Part shown: in pieces, positions 44,533-53,367 of the stretch
Position numbering within the stretch: position 1 is the first letter of the stretch
Layout: each line of letters opens with the position of its first letter
NCBI RefSeq assembly: GCF_033955345.1
Contig: NZ_CP138332.1
Location: 4,154,001-4,218,000 of the forward strand
Direction of reading: 5' to 3'
DNA: 64,000 nucleotides
Source of the DNA: Sphingobacterium bambusae
GTDB lineage: Bacteria > Bacteroidota > Bacteroidia > Sphingobacteriales > Sphingobacteriaceae
Program-made: the position numbers and the translations under genes
Notes under the pieces: generated by a model
The model's input: the letters and a program-made list of their open reading frames with translations, nothing else
The model's database searches: none
Told to the model about the DNA's origin: nothing

Positions 44533-46370
44533 TGGGGTATAGAAGTTTGGCAGAATGTGTGGCCGATTTGGAGAAGCACGGGCATTTAATTCGTATCAAG
44601 GAAGAGGTCGATCCTTATTTGGAGATGGCTGCCATACATATGCGGGTGTTTGATGTGGAAGGACCGGCTTTACTGTTTGAAAATGTAAAGGGATCGAAGT
44701 TTCCGGCAGTGTCCAATCTGTTCGGTACACTCGACCGGTCAAAATTTATGTTTCGCGATACACTGGATCATGTCAAAAAGCTGGTGGATGTGAAGATGAA
44801 TCCAATGTCGGTGCTGAAAAAGCCGTTAGATTATGTCGGCTCATCGATGGTGGCCTTGGGGGCGCTTCCTTGGCGCAAAAAAGCGGGAGCACCAATCCTT
44901 TATGGACAAACTCAGATCTCGGAGTTGCCACAGATCGTTAACTGGCCGATGGATGGTGGGGCATTCGTGACGATGCCACAGGTGTATTCGGAAGATGTAG
45001 AACGACCAGGTATTATGCAGGCCAATCTAGGTATGTATCGCATACAGCTATCGGGGAATGATTATATACCTAATGCAGAAATAGGGTTGCATTACCAATT
45101 GCATAGAGGAATTGGTGTGCACCAAACCAAGGCCAATGCATTGGGAAGGCCGCTGAAAGTAAGTGTCTTTGTCGGAGGACCACCTTCACACCCATTGTCG
45201 GCCGTTATGCCACTGCCCGAGGGGTTATCAGAGATGATATTTGCTGGCGCATTGGGTAACCGTAGGTTTCGTTATTTTTATGATGACGAAGGATTCTGTG
45301 TATCGTCGGATGCCGATTTTGTTATTACCGGTACGGTTTATCCTCAAGAGAATAAACCGGAAGGCCCATTCGGGGATCATATCGGCTACTATAGTTTGAC
45401 CCATCCGTTCCCATTGATGAAAGTGCACCGTGTGTATCACCGTAAAAATCCGATCTGGTCCTTTACAGTCGTGGGGCGGCCGCCACAAGAAGATACGAGT
45501 TTTGGAGCTTTGATTCATGAGATCACCGGAAATGCTATTCCGCAGCAGATCGCGGGTCTGCATGCTGTGCATGCTGTAGATCCTGCTGGCGTGCATCCGC
45601 TTTTGTTTGCTATAGGTAGCGAGCGCTATACGCCCTATCAGGAAGTGGAGCGACCGCAAGAGCTGTTGACCATCGCCAATCAGATTTTAGGAACCAATCA
45701 GTTGAGTTTGGCAAAATATCTTTTTATATCGGCACATGCCGATAATCCTGCGTTAGACATTCATGATATCGAACAGTTTATGACACATATGCTTGAACGT
45801 ATCGATTTTGCGAGGGATGTTCATTTTCAAACCAATACCACGATTGACACCTTGGACTATTCTGGCGATGGGCTGAATGCGGGATCGAAAGTGACATTTG
45901 CTGCGGTAGGGCGTAAGAAGAGGACGTTAGCAAGAGAGCTCCCTGCAGGCTTAGATCTACCAAGGCCTTTTAATCAGGCGAAGTTGGCGTTGCCGGGTAT
46001 TTTGGTATTGGATGGCAAGGCTTTCACGACCTATGAAGAGGAAATAGGCCTTATCGATGTTTGGAGCAAAGCTTGTGAAGGCCTTCTGTTTGAAGGTGTA
46101 CAAATGATCGTTTTGGTAGATGATGCTGCCTTTGCTGCGGATACTGTGAACAATTTTGTGTGGGTTACCTTTACGCGTAGTAATCCGGCCTACGACATAT
46201 ATGGCGTGGATAGCTTTACAACATTCAAACATTGGGGCTGTCGCGGACCGCTGATTATCGATGCACGGACGAAGCCTCATCATGCGCCCGCTTTGATAAA
46301 AGATGAATCCATAGAACGGAGGGTTGATCAGCTCGCTGCAAAAGGAGGTTCGTTACACGGCGTACTCTAA
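44532..46370 (+). CDS. UbiD-family decarboxylase
   Basis: The 612-residue protein is a prFMN-dependent decarboxylase of the UbiD family. It begins YRSLAECVADLEKHGHLIRI and has the active-site region PEGPFGDHIGYYS. It is about 110 residues longer than E. coli UbiD. The long form resembles the menaquinone-linked UbiD-like decarboxylases, and I have not separated the two possibilities. A UbiX partner is not in the window. Its promoter and start codon lie in a 38-bp perfect palindrome, so regulation by a dimeric repressor is likely. Confidence 0.85.
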   Translation: MGYRSLAECVADLEKHGHLIRIKEEVDPYLEMAAIHMRVFDVEGPALLFENVKGSKFPAVSNLFGTLDRSKFMFRDTLDHVKKLVDVKMNPMSVLKKPLDYVGSSMVALGALPWRKKAGAPILYGQTQISELPQIVNWPMDGGAFVTMPQVYSEDVERPGIMQANLGMYRIQLSGNDYIPNAEIGLHYQLHRGIGVHQTKANALGRPLKVSVFVGGPPSHPLSAVMPLPEGLSEMIFAGALGNRRFRYFYDDEGFCVSSDADFVITGTVYPQENKPEGPFGDHIGYYSLTHPFPLMKVHRVYHRKNPIWSFTVVGRPPQEDTSFGALIHEITGNAIPQQIAGLHAVHAVDPAGVHPLLFAIGSERYTPYQEVERPQELLTIANQILGTNQLSLAKYLFISAHADNPALDIHDIEQFMTHMLERIDFARDVHFQTNTTIDTLDYSGDGLNAGSKVTFAAVGRKKRTLARELPAGLDLPRPFNQAKLALPGILVLDGKAFTTYEEEIGLIDVWSKACEGLLFEGVQMIVLVDDAAFAADTVNNFVWVTFTRSNPAYDIYGVDSFTTFKHWGCRGPLIIDARTKPHHAPALIKDESIERRVDQLAAKGGSLHGVL

Positions 46371-46390
46371 TTAAACATTATATGTTAGAG

Positions 46391-46430
46391 AAAAAGTCAG
46401 GCTAGTGAAAACCAGCTTGGCTTTTTTATT
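46391..46430 (+). terminator. Terminator of the ubiD-family gene
   Basis: A 13-pair stem with two G-T pairs (46391-46403 with 46414-46426) followed by TTATTTT. Confidence 0.8.
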
Positions 46431-46432
46431 TT

Positions 46433-46668
46433 AAATCCATCGTTTGGAGGCGCTGGTTTTTTTTATTGGTATCGTTTCCGGACAAAGCAATCGTTTGTTT
46501 GATGTGTTAACAAAAAGATAATTTGCGTGTAGAATTGTTAATTATGTATTTGATTTGTTGTTTTATTTCTAATAAAAAAAGCAAAATATTATGAATTTAA
46601 TTTTTTAATACTTTTCTTTGTATAGAAATTATAATTAAACGTAGAGAACAGTATTAAAAATTTATTTT
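46433..46668. other. Intergenic region upstream of asnB
   Basis: No gene is seen here. A near-consensus -7 element (TACTTTTC, 46609-46616) lies about 55 nt upstream of asnB. The stretch is AT-rich and carries no other structure I could support. Confidence 0.4.
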
Positions 46669-48357
46669 ATGTGTGGAATTGTTGGAGCTTTTGATTTAAA
46701 GCTATCCTCCTCGGAGACGCTTAGGCCGCAGGTTTTGGAGATGTCGAAACGGATTAGGCATCGCGGACCGGATTGGTCGGGTATTTTTACCAGTGAAAAA
46801 GCGATTTTAGCGCATGAGCGCCTCGCCATCGTTGACCCAAAATCGGGAAGTCAACCCTTGTTTAGTCCTGACGGTAACGTGGTGTTGGCGGTAAATGGCG
46901 AGATATATAATCACCAACAATTGCGAAATACCTTGCCAGATTACAGTTTCGCAACACAATCAGACTCGGAAGTGATCTTAGCGCTTTACCTGGAAAAAGG
47001 AGCGTCTTTCATTGAAGATTTGAATGGTATTTTTGGGTTTGCATTGTACGATGGACGTGATGATTCTTTTTTGGTGGCACGTGACCATATGGGGATTATT
47101 CCACTTTACTATGGTAAAGATGAAGATGGGCAGATTTTTGTAGCGTCTGAATTGAAATCATTGGAAGGATTTTGTGTAGAGATCGAGCAGTTCCCTCCGG
47201 GACATTACTTATATAGCAAAGAAGGCGCAGAGCCAAAGAAATGGTATTTGCGCGATTGGGAAGCTTTTGATACCGTAAAAGATAACGAAACGGATATCGC
47301 CAAATTGCGGACTGCGTTGGAAGACGCTGTACAGCGTCAGTTGATGTCGGATGTGCCTTATGGTGTATTGTTGTCTGGTGGATTGGACTCTTCAGTGATT
47401 GCGGCGGTAACGAAGAAATTTGCCTCCAAGCGCATTGAAACTGGTGGGAAAGAAGCAGCTTGGTATCCACAATTGCATTCTTTTGCCGTGGGCTTACAAG
47501 GTGCGCCTGATTTGATTGCTGCGCAAAAAGCGGCCGATCATATCGGAACCATACATCATGAAATCAATTTCACGATTCAGGAGGGCTTGGATGCCATTCG
47601 TGATGTGATCTACCATTTGGAAACCTACGACGTGACCACCATTCGTGCTTCGACACCGATGTATCTTTTGGCGCGTGTTATCAAGTCGATGGGGATCAAG
47701 ATGGTGCTTTCTGGAGAAGGATCTGATGAGCTTTTCGGAGGTTACTTGTATTTTCACAAAGCTCCAAATGCGCAGGAGTTTCATGAAGAAACCGTGCGTA
47801 AGCTGAAGAAGCTCTACCTTTATGATTGCCTGCGTGCCAACAAATCGTTAGCTGCTTGGGGGGTTGAAGGTCGCGTTCCGTTTTTGGACAAAGAGTTTAT
47901 GGATGTAGCCATGTCGATCAATCCTGCTGACAAGATGATTAAAGATGGTCGTATGGAGAAGTGGGTAGTGCGTAAGGCTTTCGAAGACTATTTGCCAGAG
48001 AGTATTGCTTGGAGACAAAAAGAACAGTTTTCTGATGGCGTGGGCTACAGTTGGATCGATACCCTGAAAGAGCAAGCCGAATTGAAGGTGAGTGATGTTG
48101 AATTTGAGACAGCTGCTTCACGTTTCCCAGTAAATACACCGAAAAATAAAGAAGAGTTTCTGTACCGTACAATTTTTGAATCGCATTTTCCGTCGGAAGC
48201 GGCGGCAAAAACAGTTCCTTCGGTCAAATCTGTGGCTTGCAGTACGCCAGAGGCATTGGCTTGGGATGCTTCGTTCCAAAACCTCAACGATCCATCGGGT
48301 CGTGCGGTGGCTAGTGTGCATAACGAAAGCTATGTGAAAGCTACCGAAACAGCCTAG
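46669..48357 (+). CDS. asnB: Asparagine synthetase B (glutamine-hydrolysing)
   Basis: The enzyme makes asparagine from aspartate, ATP and glutamine. The 562-residue protein starts MCGIVGAF, with the glutaminase nucleophile Cys2, and has RIRHRGPDWSG, the synthetase PP motif SGGLDSS (236-242), and LSGEGSDELFGGY. Length is normal. It shares a two-way terminator with the convergent peptidase gene. Confidence 0.96.
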   Translation: MCGIVGAFDLKLSSSETLRPQVLEMSKRIRHRGPDWSGIFTSEKAILAHERLAIVDPKSGSQPLFSPDGNVVLAVNGEIYNHQQLRNTLPDYSFATQSDSEVILALYLEKGASFIEDLNGIFGFALYDGRDDSFLVARDHMGIIPLYYGKDEDGQIFVASELKSLEGFCVEIEQFPPGHYLYSKEGAEPKKWYLRDWEAFDTVKDNETDIAKLRTALEDAVQRQLMSDVPYGVLLSGGLDSSVIAAVTKKFASKRIETGGKEAAWYPQLHSFAVGLQGAPDLIAAQKAADHIGTIHHEINFTIQEGLDAIRDVIYHLETYDVTTIRASTPMYLLARVIKSMGIKMVLSGEGSDELFGGYLYFHKAPNAQEFHEETVRKLKKLYLYDCLRANKSLAAWGVEGRVPFLDKEFMDVAMSINPADKMIKDGRMEKWVVRKAFEDYLPESIAWRQKEQFSDGVGYSWIDTLKEQAELKVSDVEFETAASRFPVNTPKNKEEFLYRTIFESHFPSEAAAKTVPSVKSVACSTPEALAWDASFQNLNDPSGRAVASVHNESYVKATETA

Positions 48358-48376
48358 TAACGCTACGGTGTATAAA

Positions 48377-48416
48377 AAAAAGCCAGCTACTTCGTAAATG
48401 AGTTAGCTGGCTTTTT
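48377..48416. terminator. Shared two-way terminator, asnB and DPP4
   Basis: A 13-bp stem (48377-48389 with 48404-48416) with T runs on both strands, between the convergent genes. Confidence 0.88.
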
Positions 48417-48438
48417 GTTTTGCGTGCTCAAGCTTGGA

Positions 48439-50613
48439 TTAGCGTTTCAAGTGCAAGTCGAAATATTGCGCGATCTTTTCGTACATATGTACACGATCTT
48501 TACCCATAACATTGTGTTCATGTGTTGGGTAAAGGAAATAGTCGACCTGTTTGCCGGCTTTGATGCAGGCTTCAATAAATTCCATGCTGTGTTGTTGTAC
48601 AACTACAGGATCTTGCGCGCCGTGGATAATCAATAAATTTCCTTTCAGTTGGCTTGCTTTATCCAGTAATGATGTGCTTTTGTATCCCTCGGGATTCTCT
48701 TGCGGCATGTCCATATAGCGTTCGCCGTACATGACCTCATAAAATTTCCAGTCGATAACAGGCCCGCCAGCAACGGCCGTGCGGAATACTTCTGGATGAT
48801 GTACCATGAATGAGGTGGTCATGAAGCCGCCAAAGCTCCATCCAAATATACCAAGACGTGTTTGGTCAACAAAGGATTTGGTCTTAAGGAAGTCAATCCC
48901 TTTCAGTTGATCGGCCATTTCTGCTTTTCCAAGCTGGCGATGTGTTACGCGTGTAAAATCACGCCCACGCGCATCCGATCCGCGATTGTCCATCGTGAAA
49001 ACGATATAGCCCTGTTGCGCCATATAGAGATCAAAGTAGCCGGCACCGTAAAGCCATTTGTTTTGCACAAGTTGGGCATGGGATCCTCCGTAAAGGTAAA
49101 CCATCACCGGGTATTTCTTGGTCGCATCAAAGTCTGGCGGATAAATAATTCGCCCATTTAATGGTGTCTGTCCATCGGCCGAGATCAGCGATACCGCTTC
49201 TATTTTCGGGAGCTTTATTTTTCCGTCAAATGGATTGGAAGCTTCTAGAATAACCGTAGTTTGATTGTTTTTCGTGTTGCTAACGTTGATGCGGTTGGGC
49301 ACCGTTTGGCTACTGTATTGGTCTAGCACGTAGTTGCCGTCTGCGCTGGTGCTGGCTTGATGCATACCCGATTCATGGGTGAGCTGCACTGTTTTTCCGC
49401 TATTGAGTTCTACTTGAAATAACTGGCGATCAAGACCGCTGTTGGTGATGCCTGTGTAGCTTATTTTTTTGCCGTCCGCTGAAAAATCACCTAACGATTC
49501 GACAATAACATCGGCATGACCTAACGACCGGATCAACTTTCCTTCTGTATCATAAAGGTAAAGTTGGTTGAAACCATCTTTGTCGGTCTGATAAAGAAAC
49601 TGGTCGTTCTTGTTTGGTAGGAATTGTAGGGCATGTAGTGGTTCTACCCAAGAGTTGGACTGTTCTTCGAAAAGTGTTTTGACTAACTCGCCGTTTGAAG
49701 CTTGGTATTTGTTAAGTTTAAGGTGGTTTTGTTCCCTATTGAGCAAGGCGACATAGATGTACTTACCGGATGGATCCCAAGTGCACAGTGTTAGGTACTG
49801 CTCTTTGGGCTCCCCTGTCTGCAAAGTAATATGATTTTTGGTCTTGCTGTCGTAAACCAGCAAGGTCACTTCCTCGCTTTTCATCCCTGCCATAGGGTAG
49901 CGAATGTCTTTTACAGAAGCGACACGGTCAGCCCATTGTATCAGCGGGTACTTGCTAACCATGGTCTCATCTTTTCTATAGTAGAGCAGCTTTTCGTTAT
50001 CTGGACTCCACCACATGCCTTTGTTGATGCCAAATTCCTGTCGATGGGTGTAGTCGCTGCCGTTTACAATTCCGTCAACACTGTCCTGCGTTACGGCGAT
50101 CGTGCTGCTTCCATCGTTGATCATAATGTTGTTTCCCACGAGGTAGGTTACTTTGCGGCGATCTGCACTAAGTTCGGCATTGGTTGCTGATAGGGGTGTT
50201 TTAGCTTGGATCTTCACGGATCTATTGCTTACATCATAGCGTAGGAAATAATGTTGCGTAGCACTATTGTACGTGAAGTAAAAGCTGTTTTTGTCGGCCC
50301 ATTGATAATCTGTTGGAAAATAGCTGAGTTTTACTTCGCTAGTATCGTTCAGGCTAGTTCTTAGTGCTTCTGCGAGCTCCTTGCTTGTCAAGATATCTTT
50401 CGCCTCCCAGTTACTTGCGGCATCCCTAATTTGTAGCTTTTGGTAGCTGGCATCAAGCTGCGTAAAAGCACGCTCTTTCGGGATCCACTGGGTAAGGGTT
50501 AGGTTTTGCGGCGCAAATTGTCTAGCGCCAAATACGGTTTCCTGAATCGTGAAATTCCTTTGTCCGTAGGATAGGGAAGATCCGAGAAGGAACAATATCA
50601 GTAGTTTTTTCAT
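48439..50613 (-). CDS. Dipeptidyl peptidase IV-type serine peptidase (S9B)
   Basis: The 724-residue exported protein has a signal peptide (MKKLLILFLLGSSLSYG), an N-terminal beta-propeller (DPPIV_N) and a C-terminal alpha/beta hydrolase. The catalytic triad is Ser593 (GWSFGG), Asp668 (GAQDPVV) and His700. It removes N-terminal dipeptides, usually after Pro, in the periplasm. The ATG at 50613 is preferred since the 33 codons before it do not look like a signal peptide. It lies 80 nt downstream of the DUF1080 gene. Confidence 0.93.
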   Translation of the reverse strand: MKKLLILFLLGSSLSYGQRNFTIQETVFGARQFAPQNLTLTQWIPKERAFTQLDASYQKLQIRDAASNWEAKDILTSKELAEALRTSLNDTSEVKLSYFPTDYQWADKNSFYFTYNSATQHYFLRYDVSNRSVKIQAKTPLSATNAELSADRRKVTYLVGNNIMINDGSSTIAVTQDSVDGIVNGSDYTHRQEFGINKGMWWSPDNEKLLYYRKDETMVSKYPLIQWADRVASVKDIRYPMAGMKSEEVTLLVYDSKTKNHITLQTGEPKEQYLTLCTWDPSGKYIYVALLNREQNHLKLNKYQASNGELVKTLFEEQSNSWVEPLHALQFLPNKNDQFLYQTDKDGFNQLYLYDTEGKLIRSLGHADVIVESLGDFSADGKKISYTGITNSGLDRQLFQVELNSGKTVQLTHESGMHQASTSADGNYVLDQYSSQTVPNRINVSNTKNNQTTVILEASNPFDGKIKLPKIEAVSLISADGQTPLNGRIIYPPDFDATKKYPVMVYLYGGSHAQLVQNKWLYGAGYFDLYMAQQGYIVFTMDNRGSDARGRDFTRVTHRQLGKAEMADQLKGIDFLKTKSFVDQTRLGIFGWSFGGFMTTSFMVHHPEVFRTAVAGGPVIDWKFYEVMYGERYMDMPQENPEGYKSTSLLDKASQLKGNLLIIHGAQDPVVVQQHSMEFIEACIKAGKQVDYFLYPTHEHNVMGKDRVHMYEKIAQYFDLHLKR

Positions 50614-50693
50614 GTTGTCGTTGCGTTTAGCGACGGCTAAATTAGGAAAATGAATGTTAAACTGAAATGTGTTCCCTCTACGGAAAGATAATG

Positions 50694-51428
50694 TTACAAA
50701 GGCCTGATCCAAATATTACGGAAGTGGACTAGGTCGCCATGGTCTTGTAGGATGATAGGCCCCGCTCCATGTGCTTCCATTTTGGGAAGGCCAATGTACT
50801 CCGTGGTACCCTCAATCTGTGTATTGTTTTGTACCAAGACACCATTATGCAATACCGTAACCGTGGCTTTGCTGATTAACATGCCGTCTTTGTTGAAACG
50901 GGGGGCCTTATAGATAACATCGTATTGATGCCATTGATCTGATCCGGCATGCACTTCAACAAGTGGAGGTCGCTGTTTGTAGATGCTCCCCGCTTGTCCG
51001 TTTACATAGGTTGGATTGTTGTTGTTGTCCAAGACTTGTAGCTCATAGCGTCCTTGCAAAAATATGCCGCTATTGCCACGTCCTTGTCCTTCACCCTTGA
51101 CTTTTTCAGGACTTTTCCACTCGATGTGCAGTTGGAAGTCTTCAAATTTCTCCTTCGTTTGTATATCGCCAGTGGATGGTTTTACCGTTAGCGTGCCATG
51201 CTCAATAGTCCAAGGTGCTGCTTGTCCTGCCGTTTTGCTGCTTTCCCACTGATCGAGATTTTTACCGTCGAAAAGGATGATGGCATCACTGGGGATCTGT
51301 GCCTGCAGAGTAACAACTGGAGGTTTTGGGCTGTAGAATTCGGTGTCTTGCGGTTGGAATTTCGTTTGTGCTGCGCAAACCGAAGATAATGCGACTAAAA
51401 ATGTGGTGGTAAAAAGGTTGATTTTCAT
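50694..51428 (-). CDS. DUF1080 secreted protein (3-keto-disaccharide hydrolase type)
   Basis: The 244-residue protein has a signal peptide (about 1-20) and the DUF1080 beta-sandwich: ILFDGKNLDQWES, then FEDFQLHIEWKSP and GNSGIFLQGRYELQVLDN. Members include 3-keto-disaccharide hydrolases in sugar utilisation; a lectin-like role is also possible. It probably shares a transcription unit with the downstream DPP4 gene. Confidence 0.88.
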   Translation of the reverse strand: MKINLFTTTFLVALSSVCAAQTKFQPQDTEFYSPKPPVVTLQAQIPSDAIILFDGKNLDQWESSKTAGQAAPWTIEHGTLTVKPSTGDIQTKEKFEDFQLHIEWKSPEKVKGEGQGRGNSGIFLQGRYELQVLDNNNNPTYVNGQAGSIYKQRPPLVEVHAGSDQWHQYDVIYKAPRFNKDGMLISKATVTVLHNGVLVQNNTQIEGTTEYIGLPKMEAHGAGPIILQDHGDLVHFRNIWIRPL

Positions 51429-51549
51429 TGCTTACTTGTTGTTTAGCTAAACAATGATACATATTTATCTTTAAAAAAATAGGCTAATGCCCATCTTTTG
51501 ACTATTCTTAATCTATACAGATAGTGGAAGGGCTGGCGTGAATTTTTGC

Positions 51550-51557
51550 TATGTTTG
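51550..51557 (+). promoter_or_regulatory. -7 element of folB
   Basis: TATGTTTG, an exact match. It would place the transcript start a few bases before the ATG codons at 51562 and 51574, so the mRNA is nearly leaderless. Confidence 0.55.
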
Positions 51558-51573
51558 TATTATGGGGTCTATT

Positions 51574-51930
51574 ATGCAAGAAGTGGCGCTAAACGAAGTT
51601 CGTTTTTTTTCGCCAATAGGATACTATCCAGAAGAGCGACTATTGGGCAATGAGTTTTTTGTAGATTTTTCGGTATCCTTTCCGTTTGAAAACGATCATG
51701 CAGACGATTTGAACAACACGCTCAACTACGAAGAGTTGTATGGCTTGTTATGTAAAGTTATGAAAAAAGATCGGCAGCTTCTCGAGTCTGCTGCCGCGGA
51801 AATATTGGACGAGGCCAAAAGCCGTTATCCGTTCGCAACGAAAATTGTTGTGGCTATTCGTAAAACGACTCCCCCCTTTGGTGTAGATCATATTCACACG
51901 CGCGTTTCGCTAACCTATAGACAATCGTAA
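51574..51930 (+). CDS. folB: Dihydroneopterin aldolase
   Basis: The enzyme forms 6-hydroxymethyl-dihydropterin in folate synthesis. The 118-residue protein has the conserved GYYPEERLLGNEFFVDFSV (substrate-binding Glu) and IRKTTPPFGVDH (catalytic Lys). The ATG at 51574 gives a family-like start, whereas 51562 and the earlier GTG lie at or upstream of the promoter -7 element. It is monocistronic. Confidence 0.9.
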   Translation: MQEVALNEVRFFSPIGYYPEERLLGNEFFVDFSVSFPFENDHADDLNNTLNYEELYGLLCKVMKKDRQLLESAAAEILDEAKSRYPFATKIVVAIRKTTPPFGVDHIHTRVSLTYRQS

Positions 51931-52111
51931 TAGTTCGTCCAATGTAGGTTAGGGCGACATTTCGCCTTGTGCTTCGATGTGTATTTTCTTTGTTTTAAGT
52001 CAAAATGGCATGTTTTGGAATTTTTAATAGACAAAATGTCTTGTTTTTATTTAAAAAGTGAATCGGTACGTACTTTGATTATGGATTGATATCATAAAAA
52101 CAAAAATAATT

Positions 52112-52118
52112 AGGAGGA
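52112..52118 (+). promoter_or_regulatory. Shine-Dalgarno of hsp20
   Basis: AGGAGGA, 7 nt before the ATG. It is unusually strong for this organism and would give efficient translation of the heat-shock gene. Confidence 0.8.
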
Positions 52119-52125
52119 TATAAAC

Positions 52126-52569
52126 ATGGCATTAATTAAATTTCCAACAAAAACAGTGAACTCTGATGCAGTAAACCCTTATGTGAACAGCATTTTTGAC
52201 AACTTCTTTAACGATTCCTTTATCAGCGATCGTTTGGTGACGCGCGTTCCTGCAGTCAATATTTCTGAAACACAGGATGCCTTTAAGATTGAATTGGCGG
52301 CACCGGGTTTGCAAAAATCAGATTTCAAGATTAATGTGGACAAGAATTTGATCACCATCTCCGTGGAGAAGAAAGACGAGCATGTAACGGAAGATAAACT
52401 TTATAGCAAAAAAGAATTTAGCTATACCTCGTTTACGCGTTCGTTCTCGTTGCCCGAAACGGTGAATTATAACAGCATTGATGCAGCCTACACTGATGGG
52501 GTTTTGATTGTCTCGGTAGGGAAGAAGGAAGAGGCAATTGTAGCGAAGAGACTTATTGAGGTGAAATAA
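52126..52569 (+). CDS. Hsp20/alpha-crystallin small heat shock protein
   Basis: The 147-residue chaperone has an alpha-crystallin domain (about 40-135) with VPAVNISETQDAFKIELAAPG and the signature AAYTDGVLIVSVGK. It holds unfolded proteins without ATP. It is monocistronic with its own Shine-Dalgarno and terminator. I could not find a clear promoter; a stress sigma factor may be used. Confidence 0.93.
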   Translation: MALIKFPTKTVNSDAVNPYVNSIFDNFFNDSFISDRLVTRVPAVNISETQDAFKIELAAPGLQKSDFKINVDKNLITISVEKKDEHVTEDKLYSKKEFSYTSFTRSFSLPETVNYNSIDAAYTDGVLIVSVGKKEEAIVAKRLIEVK

Positions 52570-52599
52570 GTGAGTTTAAGTGTTTAGGTTTTAAGGTTG

Positions 52600-52637
52600 G
52601 GAAGGCCTCTGCGCATGCAGGGGCTTTCCTTTTTTTT
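52600..52637 (+). terminator. Terminator of hsp20
   Basis: A 13-pair stem with two G-T pairs (52600-52612 with 52617-52629) followed by eight T residues. Confidence 0.88.
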
Positions 52638-52645
52638 ACCAATTA

Positions 52646-52677
52646 TTTGGATAGGTTAACACTGTTCATTAATTTTG
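52646..52677 (+). promoter_or_regulatory. Promoter of the tetR-efflux operon
   Basis: TTTG (52646-52649), a 20-nt spacer and TAATTTTG (52670-52677): a perfect Bacteroidota promoter. An operator-like sequence fills the spacer. Confidence 0.8.
52656..52668. promoter_or_regulatory. TetR operator copy 1 (putative)
   Basis: TTAACACTGTTCA lies between -33 and -7 of the tetR promoter. It shares TTAACACTGTT with copy 2, and is an inverted repeat (TTAACA-C-TGTTAA) with one mismatch. Confidence 0.65.
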
Positions 52678-52695
52678 CTTCCACGAACGTATAGT

Positions 52696-53334
52696 ATGGG
52701 TATTAAAGAACGGAAGAGTAGGCATAAAGAGGATTTGCGTAAGCGCATATTGGAGGCAGCAAAAAAACTGTTTGTTTCCGCAGGGTATGAGGCGACGTCT
52801 ATCCGGAAAATTGCACAGGAGATTGAATTTAGCCCAACCACAATTTATTTGTATTATAAGGATAAGAGCGATATCATCTATGCCCTACACCAAGAAGGAT
52901 TCTTGATGTTGCGGCAGGATTTCCAACCTCTTATGCAGGTGGAGTCGCCTTTCGAACGATTGAAGGCAATCGGGAAGTGTTACCTGCGGTTTGCACTTAC
53001 CCATCCGGATTTTTACGAGGTTATGTTTATGATGAAAGATCCGATGAAATACCTAGAGGTAAATTGTGTTGATGGAGAGTGGGAAGAAGGAGAGCGTGTC
53101 TTTGATTTCTTATTGCATACCATTCGTGATTGCCAAGACGCAGGCTACTTTAGCAAAATGGATACGGTGCAGGTTGCTGTACAGGCCTGGTCGTCGGTAC
53201 ATGGGCTCTGTTCTTTACACGTCTCGGGACACTTGAAAAGTATGATGGAGGTGGTGTTAAAGGAGGACGATCAAGAACGTATGATCGAACAGGCTTTTCG
53301 TGTGTTTGTTCATTATTTAGAACTTACAAAATAA
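52696..53334 (+). CDS. TetR-family regulator of the efflux operon
   Basis: The 212-residue protein has an N-terminal TetR HTH (about 15-60, ILEAAKKLFVSAGYEATSIRKIAQEIEFSPTTIYLYYKDKSDI) and a ligand domain. It lies 33 nt upstream of a TolC-type gene and is in the same operon as the RND pump. Two putative operators (52656, 53353) suggest it represses itself and the pump until a ligand binds. The ATG at 52696 gives a proper start. Confidence 0.93.
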   Translation: MGIKERKSRHKEDLRKRILEAAKKLFVSAGYEATSIRKIAQEIEFSPTTIYLYYKDKSDIIYALHQEGFLMLRQDFQPLMQVESPFERLKAIGKCYLRFALTHPDFYEVMFMMKDPMKYLEVNCVDGEWEEGERVFDFLLHTIRDCQDAGYFSKMDTVQVAVQAWSSVHGLCSLHVSGHLKSMMEVVLKEDDQERMIEQAFRVFVHYLELTK

Positions 53335-53352
53335 AAAAATTTGACGGTAAAC

Positions 53353-53365
53353 TTAACACTGTTAA
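53353..53365. promoter_or_regulatory. TetR operator copy 2 (putative)
   Basis: TTAACACTGTTAA, a perfect inverted repeat (TTAACA-C-TGTTAA) ending 2 nt before the tolC-type ATG. Confidence 0.65.
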
Positions 53366-53367
53366 TA